From Gordionus sp. m RMFG-2023 (Eukaryota > Nematomorpha > Gordioida > Chordodea > Parachordodidae), in the NCBI RefSeq assembly GCF_954871325.1, contig NC_088775.1:64333561-64397560 (forward strand): DNA of 64,000 nucleotides. The letters are read 5' to 3'. Below the pieces are notes generated by a model. The model was not told the origin of the DNA. It was given only the letters and a program-made list of their open reading frames with translations, and ran no database searches. Every line of letters begins with the position of its first letter. Within the stretch, counting starts at the first letter, position 1. The position numbers and the translations under genes are program-made. Positions 24,311 to 36,810 of the stretch are shown here, in pieces.

Positions 24311-24899
24311 GGGTTGAGGATTTCTTATTGGGATTTTTTTTTATTTAAGGTTTGCAGCAGGATTAAAGAATAAGGCTGAAAAGCTAAAAGGTGGAAAAGA
24401 GAAATTAAGGAAGAGAAATCCAGATGCAGGACATCTTGGTGATCTGTTTGGATGATGTTTTTATTGGTGTAATAACCTCTTCTTTTATAAATAAAATATT
24501 TATCAGCAAGAAAAAAAAATGATATCATTGTGCATTTTTAAAAAATTTTGATAAAATTTTAGAATATTAGATCGAAAAAATGACATATAGAAAAGAATTT
24601 ATTATTTTTATAAGCAATTAATTCTAAAAATTGGATGTTTTTGGCCAGTTATTAGGATATCGGGAGAATACTAATCATCAGGTTGTAATATGCCTATGTA
24701 CAATAAGCCTTGCAACATGATGTAATGCATTATTTAGATTTTATGGTATGTAATAATTTTATATGTGCAATAAGATTTAGATTTTATATATAGAATATAT
24801 TTTTACATGGCAATTGTGTTAAATATGTTTTTATATGGACAATTATTATTTTAAATCAATTCTTAAAATAAAATTCTTATAAAAAATGTAATAGCTGCA

Positions 24900-25040
24900 A
24901 TAGTGTTTAACTATTGTTTTCATGTTTTTTTCCAAAAATACAAGAAATAATAAAAACCATATATAAAAGGAATAGCGGGGACCCAGCCGAAGGCTGCAAA
25001 ATAGAATGTATAAAAGGCAAAGCCCCATCCCCTCCCCCAC
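24900..25040. repeat. Dispersed repeat, copy 1
   Basis: Shares CCAAAAATA, AATAAAAACCATATATAA and GGGACCCAGCCGAAGGC-like segments in the same order with 28805-28925. SINE-like in size, but no Pol III boxes are clear. Confidence 0.5.
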
Positions 25041-26225
25041 AAACAGGGTTGGGTAGTAAATCGAATACATACTATATACTTTTGTATTTGTATTTATTTG
25101 AATATTTTGGAAAGTATTTAATATTTAAATTTTAAATATAAATACTAAAAAATAAAAAGTATATTGTATATCGATTTCACGATTTTCAGACGAATGCAAA
25201 TACTTTTTTTATTATAAATTGAATAATAAAAATGTAAATCCATTTAAATTTAATGTAACCCAAGTTAGTTAAAAAATTAACAACTTTTTATTATGAATTC
25301 TATTTTATTTTTAAAATGACTTCGAAAGCGAAAAGATTATATAAGTCTTTTTTGGAAGATTTGGAAGATATAATAATTGAAGAAGGGGAGTTTTTTTTAT
25401 TACGCGATTATTTTTGTAGGATATTTTTGCTAAAATTCTGTGACAACGTCATTATCCTCTAAATGTAATTTGACAATTTTGGATGGAAGATATTTTTTCA
25501 ATATATCAAGAATCAACAATATAATTAAGGCGATTTCACCCCCCCCCCCCCCAGTAAATTGTTATATGCTCTCTAAAACCGTGATTAATTATATTAGCAA
25601 TTATTACATAAATTATGTGATATTCTACTGCTGCACAATAAATATATTATTTATAATGTTTGTAATGGAGACCAGGGCTAGTCGGCGCAATTTTTGTCAA
25701 AAACATTATAGCTTCGAAAATAATAATCGTATAAGATCTTACATACCAATCGATACCAAACATCTATTGAACCTAATAGCCCTGAACCCATGGTTAGTCG
25801 GATCATTGATTGGGCTAGTCGAATCAAGTGGTTTATTAGGCTTCTTATGAGACGAAAACAATTTTTTTTGCTTTATTTATATAATATTATATTTACAATT
25901 ATAACAAATAAAATAACAATCTTTTTTGGCATAATCTTTGCATACTCTACATTGAAACAATCTTCAAAATTATGAAAATTTTTATAACCCTGTTTACATA
26001 TAATACACACATATTTTATTATTTTTTTAACAATGAAGTTCCCTCTTAAATTGGGATGAGGTAAAGATCTCAGCTTTTTTTTTTAATTTGCGAAATACGA
26101 GATGAGATTGGGACCGGGATCAATGATGGCCTAGGAGATTAATGTTTGAAGGGATAGGAATATCATTAATTGAGGTGTTATTAATAGAACAAAATGAGAG
26201 CTAGGAAGAGTAGGAAAAGTGTTGG
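25041..26225. other. AT-rich spacer with short unsupported ORFs
   Basis: Contains a C14-15 run near 25540 and plus-strand ORFs of 136 and 61 codons (25440-25850, 25790-25975), neither showing domain features. Confidence 0.45.
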
Positions 26226-26229
26226 GAAG

Positions 26230-28205
26230 AGAATTAATCGATGAGTAGGAATAGACATAATTGAGAAATTTGGAAGAGGATGTCCAAGACTTTCTCCTAA
26301 TATAAAAAAACTATCTTGATTTGATGATGGAATAAAATTCTCCTCCAGAAAAATATTTTCATTATAGGGGAATATTCCACACGATTCAAATCCTTTTTGA
26401 ATATTTTTTGAGGAGGCTGCCAGAGGTAAAATACCTTTATAATAGAGCGAATATCATAAAGGCAAAGAAGATCCCACTGTGATTTCGTATCCACCAATCT
26501 ATCCCATTATTATAAAAAAAATTCTAAAGGCCCATATACTGCCCTGTCTAAGGGTTGCAATTTCTAAGTACAGTGTGAAGGAAGAGATAAAAGTAATATA
26601 CCATTATCTATGATATATTGAATAGCATTATAAGATTGATGTGATATGTGATTATTTAATATTAGCGAAATTTTATATTTCTGGCTGCATCTGGTAAACA
26701 ACGTGATTTAAAACATAATAAATTCATCCTCTTACATCCACCCAGATCCGTTGGATGCGCCAATACATCCCTGAGGACCGTCTCTAATAAAATCATTATA
26801 AATTTTTTATGTGGAAAAATAAACATGGGGGGAATATAATTCCCTAAAGCGTCCACAGCTAGCGCCATTGTTACTAGCGTGCTTCGCTCTGCGGAAGTGA
26901 TGGCTTCGACTTGTTTCTGACCCTTCTGCACAACAATTTTCTGGGTTTTCCACAGTTGTCAAGCCTGTTTCGCCCATATTATAAATTGACATAGGTCTTA
27001 ATTCATGTTGATCGTATTCCCTTACATAGATTAAAAAAATATAGAACGGCCTCTTGATTAAAACCAGCAGCTTGAGCTAAACGAGTAGCCTTGGGAGATT
27101 TTAGAGATAATCTTGGATTTCTTATCAAATAAAGAAAACCATTTTTTACCGGCCATTTTATAAGTGTCTATGATTTGGGTATTTTTTTTGTTTAATTGAA
27201 TAGCATGATAATATGCTAGAATCTTTATCTAATATATAAATAATAATATTATAATTTTCTTTAATACCTTTCTAACAGATAAACCATAAAACGTTTTACT
27301 ATATGAAATAAGATATTCAAATTTTTTTATTTTCTTTATCATCATCAAATTTTTTTCATTATCTTGGCCTATCTTGGGCATAGTGCCAGCCATTTTATAT
27401 TTTTTGTAATATCTTAAAAAATTTGTTGTAGGTATACTTAATAGAATAAATAATAAATTTACCCAAAATTTATATAATTTTATAATTAAATATATAACAT
27501 CATTTGATCTTATTATCAGGCTAAAATTATATCCTGATAACTAAAATGTTCATATCTAATAAAATGTATTAATTTGAAAAATATTATATTGTCAATTATA
27601 ATAGATATATATATATAAATGTTTGTTTGCTACATGTAAGTCATTTTAAATAATTGATCTTATTATCAGGCTAAAATTATATCCTGATAACTAAATTGTT
27701 CATATACAATAAAATGTAATAATCTGAATCATATCATATTGTCAATTATAAAAATATATATATAAATATTTATTTGCTAGATTTAATTCATTTTAAATAA
27801 TTGATCTTATTATCAGGTTAAATTTATATATGCAATATATATTATATCTATGACAATATATATTATATTATCAAAATATAAATATATCATAATATATATT
27901 AAGATTTTAGTTTGCAAGATATTTATTTAGGTCTGATATTTTATTAAATTAAAATGTATTATGAAAAATTAATAAAATAAATATCATTTTATACATATAA
28001 AATATTATATTTTAACCTGTAATAGATGCTACTTTTCTTGATGAGATATCATTTTCATACAGTTTTATAGCTTCTTCATAATCCTTTTTAGTAAATATTT
28101 TCCTAATAATAATATTATAAAAATTAATAAATTGATTGCACCAACAAGCCACGATTCTATTTACCTCAATGTTGGTAATATTACTAATATGATCTTAAGA
28201 TATAT
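26230..28205 (-). pseudogene. pogo/Tigger-type (DDE_1) transposase fossil
   Basis: Minus strand, in order. 28.2-28.02 kb: FTKKDYEEAIKLYENDISSR, the psq helix-turn-helix, ending at ACAG|GT. 27.44-27.37 kb: PTTNFLRYYKKYK, the rest of that domain, implying an intron of about 570 bp. 27.15-27.08 kb: FLYLIRNPRLSLKSPKATRL, the CENP-B-like region. 26.99 kb: IYNMGETGLTTVENP, where the family has DETG, so the first catalytic Asp is replaced by Gly. 26.93-26.80 kb: TSAERSTLVTMALAVDALGN. About 26.55 kb: QPLDRAVYGPL. About 26.38 kb: GFESCGIFPYN. Frame changes and stops show that it is dead. Confidence 0.8.
27504..27860. repeat. Tandem duplication, period about 147-150 bp
   Basis: TTGATCTTATTATCAGG recurs at 27504, 27654 and 27801, with the intervening sequence also repeated (ATCCTGATAACTAAA, ATATTGTCAATTATAA). 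About 2.4 copies. It lies inside the inferred intron of the pogo-like fossil. Confidence 0.85.
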
Positions 28206-28804
28206 TTAGTCATTATATATCAATCTGAAACTTTCCCAAATATTAAAATAGATATAACTTCATTTTGTCATGTTTAAATTTTAATTTTTTAATATAACCT
28301 AAGAATATTAAGTGAAAATATTGTAATTTTCACGTCAAAAACATGTCAAAAGATATAAATTTAAATATTATAAATTAATTTCATCCCCAAATGTAGATAT
28401 TATAGAATTCTATTTTGGAACAAAATTTCAATCTTTAATCGTTACTGGTTTTAAAATAAAATCCTTTGAACCGACAAGCTCCTTGTGCCAACTAGCCTTG
28501 GTTTCCCCTATTAGTACAGATATTTGATAATTTAGAAAATGGTTAATAATAAAATTGTTATTTACGTTAAAAAAAATTGATAGTGGTACTAAAAAAAAAT
28601 TCACTTGTAAAAAGTATTCGTCAACGTATTTATTTGTGCAGAATGTTTTTGTCAAAGTATCTCTATTTAAATATTTATTTGCAAATTTTTTGTTAGAAAT
28701 GTTTTTAAATGTATTTGTATTTATTCAAACTTTTTTTTAACTGTATGTTATTTACATTCAAACATTTTTTTTGAAAATTTGTTCAACCTTGTGTTTAACC
28801 TATC
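28206..28804. other. AT-rich spacer, nothing recognised
   Basis: Short ORFs on both strands show no family signal. Confidence 0.45.
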
Positions 28805-28925
28805 ATTTTTTAATGCTTGTGTCCAAAAATATAAAAAAGAATAAAAACAATATATAATTGTAAACGCCATTAAAGGGAACCCAACCGAAGACCCACAAAA
28901 TAGGGTAATTGTTAAGAGGCCACAA
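28805..28925. repeat. Dispersed repeat, copy 2
   Basis: Diverged partner of 24900-25040 (CCAAAAATAT, AATAAAAACAATATATAA, GGGAACCCAACCGAAGAC). Confidence 0.5.
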
Positions 28926-30044
28926 CATCGCCAGTCCATCCCTACGAACGTCAATTTAATATAAATATAAATAACGTATTGACACGTTTTAATTAATTTA
29001 ATAAATAAAAAAAAGAATACTTATTAAATAAAAAATGCCAAATAATTTTCACTTAGAAACCAAGTTTTATTGGCGTAGTTAAGTAGTAATATAATATGTA
29101 CAAAATTGATAAAATTCATTTTCAAACCATTTACGAATTAGTTCTATTTTGAGAGTATTGTCTTTATTGATTTCGTTTTCTATAATTTAATAATAAATAG
29201 ATTTTTAAACTCCACGAAATTTTTTAATGAAAGTAAGTTTTGGAATTTAAAAAAAAAGTTTATTTTATAAAAATTGATTAATTTTTATTAAATATATTTC
29301 AAATTAAATTAATTTAAAAATCTATATAATAAATATAAAATATCAATTGATTATTTTTCTCCCTGAGTTATATTATAATAAAACAGCATATATTCTGTTA
29401 TGTTTCAATAATAAATAGGTGTTTATTTATCGATCGGTAAAAATTAACTTTTCTCTACAGGTGATAAAAAAAATTTTTTTTTGATTTTTTAAAAGATATA
29501 ATTATATATTTTTAAAATAAAGTTGAGTCTCAAATTTGCGACCTTCAAAGTATATTCATATCACTAATGTGATATTTTTAAAAAAAAAACAGTGATGAGT
29601 GATGATTATATTATAATTTTTATTTTTTCATTTATTTTTTTTCCTAAATTATTTGTCATCACTTAGATTATAGACATATTTTATGAGGTTTGTTAATTTT
29701 CATTTATTACTCGACGATTCTTCGCCATCTTATTTTTTAAATTTCTTATCTGAAGCTGCTTTCTAGTTCATCTTTTTTGAACTCTAAGTAGCTCTGAATA
29801 GTGATTTTAGACATTAAAAATAGGAATAAATACATCTTCAAGCGTATTTTAAAGTTTATATCACCTCATAACAAAATATTTATTTTTAAAAAAATCAAAA
29901 AAGGATGTTTAGCTTGATTTTCTGAATAAAATTTAGAATTGAAGAAAAATAGAAGAGCTCTGTTAATATTAAATTCGACTTTTGCGCCAACATATTTTTT
30001 AAAAAAAAATAACGATGTTTTAATTAAATATAATAAATGCTAGA
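28926..30044. other. AT-rich spacer, nothing recognised
   Basis: No supported feature. Confidence 0.5.
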
Positions 30045-30345
30045 GACCTGTTGAAGTCAAAATTTAGGCCCCGGATTTGAAAAAATATTTTTTACGAAAA
30101 TTTTTAAAACCCGGCAAAGATTTTTTGAAAATTTTATGGCCAGAGCCGGATTTGTCTTTTGTAATAATTTTGGCTGTATTTAGCAAATTGTTTTAAAGGG
30201 AAATAAATATGAGCGGTAAATGAATATTACGCGTTCCATTATATATTTTTTAACTGATTAATTGATATAATTAAATTTTTTTTAAAATCCGGCTGAGATG
30301 TTTAATTTTTTAAAAGGTTTAAACCTGGCCAGCTCAAATTTTTAA
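30045..30345. mobile_element. hAT-like end with CCGG motifs
   Basis: Begins TAGAGACCTGTT and contains several GGCCCCGG, CCCGGC, GCCGGA and TCCGGC motifs in 300 bp. The start resembles the other TAGAG-type ends in this window. No right end could be paired. Confidence 0.35.
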
Positions 30346-31665
30346 AATCGTACTTATATTAACAAATGAAAATTAATTTATAATTTCTAAATTTATTATT
30401 TTTATTAATTTAATTTTTAAATTTTAACATACATTTCAAAATATTAATTTACATGCTATAAACAATTTTAGGTTTTTTCGCATATTGGGTGGAATAATGA
30501 TTGGACTTATCTTTATTCTTAAAAGGAATGAATTTTACTCACATCGCATATTTCCAAAAAATAATTTGTTCTAGAAATTGTATTTACATTAAAGTTTTAC
30601 CTAAGCGCTTCAAAAATTTCCATAAATGTAATAAATTTAGTAAATAAAGCGAAACTTTCACCATTAAATATAACTTAGTAGGAAAAGGAAACATTAAAAG
30701 TTCTAAAAATAATAATATAATAATATAATAATATAAGCCGATATAAGGGCAATGCAATTGTTGCAATTTATATGATTAAAAACTAAAATAAATTTTTTAT
30801 TTATAAAATTATTTTAAAAAATCTTCAGGAAATATTATTGACTCAACCAAAATTATCATTAAAAAATCTCTTATTCTCTAAATTTCAAATAGAAAATGCC
30901 TAAACTTGCTCTCCATATATATGGTCAACTTAGAATTCATAAACCGGATATTCCTTTACTAAAGTAAATTAAATTTTTAATAAACGTTAAACAATTAAAA
31001 TGTTTAAAAACTTAAACTTTTATAAATTTATATTTTGAATTTTTTTTACACGTATCTAGTTTAATATTGGTCGAAAATAATAAATGTCTGAAATAGAGAT
31101 GTATGAGACCGAAATGGGAGAAAATGAGATCTTAATAATAATATTAAAAATATAAGTGTCTATATCAGTTAATCAGAATATATAAATCAACTTGAAAGGC
31201 TCTTTAAAATTTTTCAGTTTGTATATCATTACATTCAGTTTTATGCAGAGTTTGGGGCCTGAAAACTAAAACTACTGTAGTTTCCAAAATTTTGAGAGTT
31301 CTGAGCTCTTATTTAGGTTCTTAAATTTGGCTCGGCTTCGAGGGTTCCATCTAATTCAGGTTCCAAACTCTATTAAAGCAATAATAATTATTACCTAAAA
31401 TAAACCCTATAAAGTGGATCACCCAACATTTTAAACAATACACATATATGTTTTATGTCTATGAGATTATCGGATGCCTATTTTAATATTAGTATTTAAT
31501 TTTAGCATATTGTTTTATTTCGACTTTTAAAAAGTATTCTAAGAAAATTATAACAATTAAATTGCTGAGAAATTCTATATTTTTCCTTACTGAAAATATG
31601 ACAGGTAAATTTTAAAATCCTCTCTTACGATGTTGGAAAAACTGAGCATGAAACACTGCAGATAT
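30346..31665. other. AT-rich spacer, nothing recognised
   Basis: No supported feature. Confidence 0.5.
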
Positions 31666-31673
31666 ATATATAT

Positions 31674-32414
31674 TAGGGATGTACCGATATTTTTATCGAA
31701 TAGGATCGGGGATATTTCATCCATTTTAAAATATCGATTATCGGCCAATATTATAAAATTTCCAGATCCGATATGAAAAGGCGTCTTTAATAAAAATAAA
31801 ATGTTATAAAATTTTTAAAAAAAGTTATATTTAAAATAATTTATTTTTATAAATAAAATCGAAATCCATTTTTATGTATAATTTTTTAATTATAATAATT
31901 AATTAGCAAACATTCTGCCATATTGTTATTATTTTGCACATTCTGTTTATAAAAGTGTGCAATAATCTCTTCAGAATCTGTTTTTAGTGAAGCTGGTGAT
32001 ATTGACAGTTATCATCGCCGCAGGCTGACCTCTGATAAATTGGAAATTTTGGTATTTCTTAAATGAAATCAAATATTATTTTAAATATTTATTTCAAATT
32101 TCATATTTGTTTATTACTTATTATATATATAGATTATTGTTATTACTTATTATATAAAAGTGATTAAATATTTTATATAATTTTAGAATTGCAATTGAAT
32201 TGAATATAAACTATAACTGACCATTATAATATATTTAAATGACATAAGTTATAGTATAGTTAAAGTATAGATGTATAGTTAAAGTATAGATGTTATACTA
32301 ATAAAAAGTATATTAAAAATTAAAACCATTGGTATCTTTACATAATACAAATTTAGATATTTTAATATCGGGATATTGGATCGGCCTCCAAAAAGTGGTA
32401 TCGGTACATCCCTA
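31674..32414. mobile_element. Small hAT derivative, 741 bp
   Basis: Terminal inverted repeats TAGGGATGTACCGATA / ATCGGTACATCCCTA, flanked on both sides by ATATATAT (8 of 8, but low complexity). TATCGG/ATCGAT-type motifs cluster near both ends. The interior at about 31965-32065 still encodes a hAT C-terminus (ESVFSEAGDI... then RRRLTSDKLEILVFLK), so this is an internally deleted derivative of an autonomous hAT. Confidence 0.8.
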
Positions 32415-33669
32415 ATATATATAATTAATTTAAATTACATAGTACGTAAAAAGTAGAGTGGCTCCATTTTGAAAATGAGAGTTTTGCCCTGCTACCTTTT
32501 AATGAAAAATAGAGGAAACACGCTAACTTTTTTATAAAATACGAGTTGCGGTAAAAACATGAAAACTAATACCCAGTATAGAGCAAACTTTTAAGTTCAA
32601 CATTTGTGAGACTAAGCCCATTTTAGTTCTTATTTGTTTTTAAAATAATGTAGTCAAAGATTTATTTTTAGCAGGGCCGTAGCCACGGAGGGGGGGGGGC
32701 ACCCCCCTTTAAATAAATTTTTGACCCCCAAACCTGGCCCCCAGAAAAAATCTTTGGCCCTTAGAAATGGCTCATAAATTTTTCCGGCCCCCCAATTAAA
32801 AAAAATTTTTTAATATATTATTTTTATATTTTTAAAACATGTCTAGTTTGTAAAATTTTTTCTATCCTATTTTATTTTTATCCAATAATAAATCATCATT
32901 CATTCATATTTTATCATTTTCATGTGTGTTTGTGCATGACATTATATAGGCACTTAATCACATTTAAATTGTACTTATTACTTATTCAATGATAATTATT
33001 TTATTTATTATGGTTCAATCACAATAATTATTTTAATTTAACCAGTTATTTAAAACAGAGGTGAATATTTTAGAATTATGAAGAAAATACTGAGATAACA
33101 ACAATTTTGGTAAGCCAACAAAATAATCGTAAAAAGGTCACGTTTAATCACAGGTGATCCAAAATTAGGCTTTTACCTTCGCGAAAGAATATCAATTGAA
33201 ATTCTTTGATCCAACTGCATATCCATACATGGGTCATTAATCCCCGGCGACCATACTTAAATATATTATTTAAAAATTTTTTTTAACTTCTCTTCTTTTT
33301 ATATATTTTAATATTGAATATAGATATAGTATGTCAATTATAATTTTAATATTCTTTTAAATAGTATTTTCATCATTGTTTTGTTTTATTTTTATAATTG
33401 TGCATTTAAATTTTTTAAATGATAATATAATCTTTACTATCTTAAATCAATATATATTTGATGCTATTCCTTAGCATACAGGAGCTACCTTTTCTTGGGA
33501 TTGGAACAAAAATTACTGATGATGCAACTGATGAAAACATAATTTATTCTACTGGACTATTTATAGCAATGTTTTTATACACCATCCAAAAAGATCCTAA
33601 ATTAATAAAATTTTATACCCAAAATTGCCCAATATACATCACGCCAGATTCAAAATATCTATTATCGCA

Positions 33670-33687
33670 GATATGATGCTTGAATAT
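33670..33687. repeat. Target-site duplication, left copy
   Basis: GATATGATGCTTGAATAT, matching 36793-36810 with one mismatch. It lies next to the A-rich 3' end of the minus-strand LINE. Confidence 0.85.
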
Positions 33688-33699
33688 TTTTTTTTCTCT

Positions 33700-36580
33700 T
33701 TAGCTTTCACCTTTTCTGGTGGTAAGCTCCTTCAACATCTCTCTCCACTTTATGTTATTCGTACAATCTCTTTTATCTATTTTATACTTCTTTATATTGG
33801 CTCTAACTTTATGGCCCCATTGAAGTTTTGGCCTTCCTCTTTTACGTTTGCCCATCACTTCCAATCTTTCAACTTTATTTCCTATGTAGTTCATAGGCCT
33901 TCTCATTGTGTGCCCATACCACCTAAGTCTGTTTACCATTAACTTAGTCTTAATGGGCACTACCTTTAAACTATTTAGTATTCTTGTACTGCGCACCTTA
34001 TCCTTTCTTGTTACCCCAGTAATCATCCTCAGCATTCTCATCTCCATAGTTTGTAGACTTCTCTCGTCTGATTCTTTGGTTGGCCATGTTTCCGAACTAT
34101 ATAGAATAGTTGGTTGTACTATGGAACTGTAAATTTTTCCCTTTAATTTGTGTGGGATTCTTTTGTCAAATAGCACTCCAGATAAAGATCTCCACTTTAA
34201 CCACCCTTGATTAATCTTATTCTTTATCTCTTTTTCTATTGTGCCGTTTGTTTGTATAGTGGAGCCCAAATATTTGCAGCTTTCAATTGCGGATATCTGC
34301 CAATCATTTATATCAATACTCTCCGTTTCATCTCCTCCTATCACCATATACTCCGTCTTTTCTCTATTTACTTTTAATCCGTGCGTTTCTAGGATATTTA
34401 TCCAATTCACTAACCTTTCTTTCATTTCATCCTTGGATTCGGCAAGTATCACAATATCATCTGCAAATATCATATTCCACGGGACTGTTTGAGGTATAGA
34501 CTGTGCTATGTAATGAAGAGAAGTGGGCTGAGAGCCGACCCTTGATGAACTCCTTCGGCTATTGTGAAGCCTGCTGAAGTACCTGTTGTGCTACGGACCA
34601 TTGTTGTATGTCCCATATACATATCCTCTATTATTCTTATATATTTTTCGGGAACTTTTTTGTGGCGTAGCGCCCACCAGATAAGTTTTCTTGGGATTCT
34701 ATCGAAGGCCTTATCTAGATCGAGAAAGACCATGTGTAGCTTTTTGTTCTTTTCCCTGTATTTTTCACTCATTTGCCTAATTGCATGGATAGCATCGGTT
34801 GTTGATCTTCCAGGCATAAAGCCAAACTGTGTCTCTCCTATTTCGATTATATCTCTTAATCTTTTTTCTATTATTTTTTAGTATAGTTTTAGACAGTGTG
34901 ACATTAGTTTTATGCCCCTGTAATTTTGACAATTGTGTGGATCCCCTTTATTTTTGAAGATAGGAACTAGATAACTCTGCCTCCATTTTGGGGAACCTCT
35001 TCATTTCCAAGTATTTTATTGTACAGATTTGTGAGGAGATGTATTCCATCATCTCCTAGTGCTTTAAGGCTTTCTATTGGAATATCGTCTGGACCCCTAG
35101 CTTTGTTGTTTTTCATATGCTTGAGGCATGTGATTATTTCTTGTTCTGTTATAGGTTGTACAAGGTTTTGACAAGGGGAGTGTTCGTCGAGATGCAATAT
35201 GTGGGAATTAAAGTTGAGAAGCTCCTGAAAATATTCTTTCCATCTATTCATTATTTCTTTTTCCTTTATTATCAATTTCCCATCTTTATTTTTGATTACT
35301 TTCGGAGCTCCGTTTATATCCCTAGAGTTCTTTTCTCGCTGTTTGGCTAATCTGTATATTTTATTTTGCCCTTCTTTGGTATGTAGATCTTCGTACATGT
35401 CATCGTATGCCATAGATTTGGCCCTAGCCACCGCCTTTGTAGCTAATCTCTTGGATTTTTTGTATCTTGACTTGTCATCTGCATTTTTGGATTTGTACCA
35501 TATTTTATAAAGGGCTTTTTTCTCCTGTATAGTGGTTTGTACCTCTTGATTCCACCACCATAGTTCTTTGTGTGATTTGTTGCCTCCTCTTGTCAAGCCT
35601 AGCGTCGATTTTGCAGTGTCTATTAATCTGGATGAAAGGTCTGTCCATATTTTTTCACTGACTTGTGAGCAATTTATTGTTTCAATGTTTGCATTGATTG
35701 CAAAGGCATCTGTCATTGTTTTTAATTTGCCCCATTTGATGCATGGTTCCAGTTTTATCTTATTTTGAGTGGATTTATTTGAGATTTGTAAATCCATGAT
35801 TAGTAGCTTGTGTTGCGCGGCGATATCTTCTCCTGGGATGACTTTGCAGTCTATTACATCTTTTAATCTTCTGCGAGAGATTAGCATGTAATCTATCTGT
35901 GTTTTCCTAGTACCACTTTCATATGTTATTAAATGACTGTCTTTTTTCCTATAGTAGGTGTTGGTTAAGGCAAGGTCGAAGGCTTGCGCAAATTTCAGTA
36001 CGTGCTCTCCTTCATCATTTTTTTCTCCGTATCCAAAACCACCATGATGCCTTTTGTAGCTATCTCTTGCTTTCCCCACATGCGCATTTAAGTCACCACC
36101 AATTATGACTAGGTCATCCTTAGGGATTTCCATTACAGCTTCATCAAGGATAGCTCTAAAGTCATCTTTCTCTTCTTCCTTGCAACCCGTTTGAGGAGCA
36201 TATACTGATAGGATGTGTATTATGATCCTGTTGACTTCTACTACTGAAGAGGTTAGGTCTTGGCTGAGGATGATGCCGACACCGTTCCTATTGCTAACAA
36301 GTCCATTATAGTACAATTTATACCCATCTCCAATCATCAAAGTTTTCTGTCCTTTCCATTTCGTCTCTTGTATGCACGCTATATCAACTTTTCTCCTGTT
36401 CAACATTGATGCCAATTCTCTCGTCTTACCTTTAAGCGTCCCAATATTCAAACTTGCCAGTCTTGTCTTCTTTGCTTTGACCTTTACTTTATTTTTCACA
36501 GGATGGAGGTCTACACCCTGCGCGTCGCATGGAGGGAACGCCCTAGCTTTCATATTCATATTTTCATTTGTGTCCTTCAT
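33700..36580 (-). pseudogene. LINE endonuclease-reverse transcriptase, frameshifted
   Basis: The N-terminal open part (36580-34967, 537 codons) holds the APE-like endonuclease: LASLNIGTLKGK at about 42-52, QETKW at 71-75 (catalytic Glu), GGDLNAHVG at 161-169 and AQHKLLIMDL near 255. RT then continues with KNNKARGPDDIPIE. A frame change near 34970 and a stop near 34885 precede 34817-34506, which has FLDLDKAFDRIPRKLI (motif A) and HQGSALSPLLF (motif B). Another frame change near 34500 leads to 34473-33700 with FADDIVILAES (catalytic FADD). These residues are intact, so decay is recent. The C-terminal part carries the LRWYGHTMRR stretch typical of RTE/BovB proteins. Confidence 0.9.
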
Positions 36581-36721
36581 TTTGTTTATTGGACAGGTAT
36601 CCTTAGCAACCGGCTGTCCAGGCCTGTCGGTGACCGGGGTGTCATCTCTAAGCTCCGAAATTCATCATACCATATGTCTTTACACATCAGTCATCGAAGA
36701 AAAACTTGAAAGTTTTTATGG

Positions 36722-36792
36722 TTCTTACCAGGATTGAACCCGCGTCCTTGTTCATGCTCGTGTTTCCAAGCCTACATCTTACCCACCCCGGC
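36722..36792 (-). other. tRNA-like sequence at the LINE 5' end
   Basis: On the minus strand the LINE starts GCCGGGGTGGGTAAGATGTA and contains GCGGGTTCAATCCTGG, a good match to a Pol III B box (GGTTCRANYCC). The length, about 71 nt, is that of a tRNA, but the arms do not fold cleanly, so it is tRNA-derived or tRNA-like rather than a functional gene. It directly abuts the target duplication, so it belongs to the inserted unit and may supply an internal promoter. Confidence 0.6.
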
Positions 36793-36810
36793 GATATGGT
36801 GCTTGAATAT
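36793..36810. repeat. Target-site duplication, right copy
   Basis: GATATGGTGCTTGAATAT, one mismatch from 33670-33687. Confidence 0.85.

Larger units (their letters stand above)
33688..36792 (-). mobile_element. RTE/BovB-type LINE, nearly full length
   Basis: A 3105-bp minus-strand LINE bounded by an 18-bp target duplication. From its 5' end (36792): a tRNA-like segment, a short 5' region, an APE-type endonuclease, reverse transcriptase, and a C-terminal segment whose stop lies about 10 bp before an A-rich 3' end. Very short 3' regions and a 3.1-3.3 kb length are usual for RTE elements. Three lesions interrupt the ORF. Confidence 0.9.

Noticed and set aside
25440-25850. 136-codon ORF as a host gene
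   Set aside because: It crosses a poly-C run, has no domain or splice context and shows low-complexity composition.
36722-36792. Functional host tRNA gene
   Set aside because: The B box is good, but the arms do not pair into a clean cloverleaf and the sequence is physically part of the inserted LINE.
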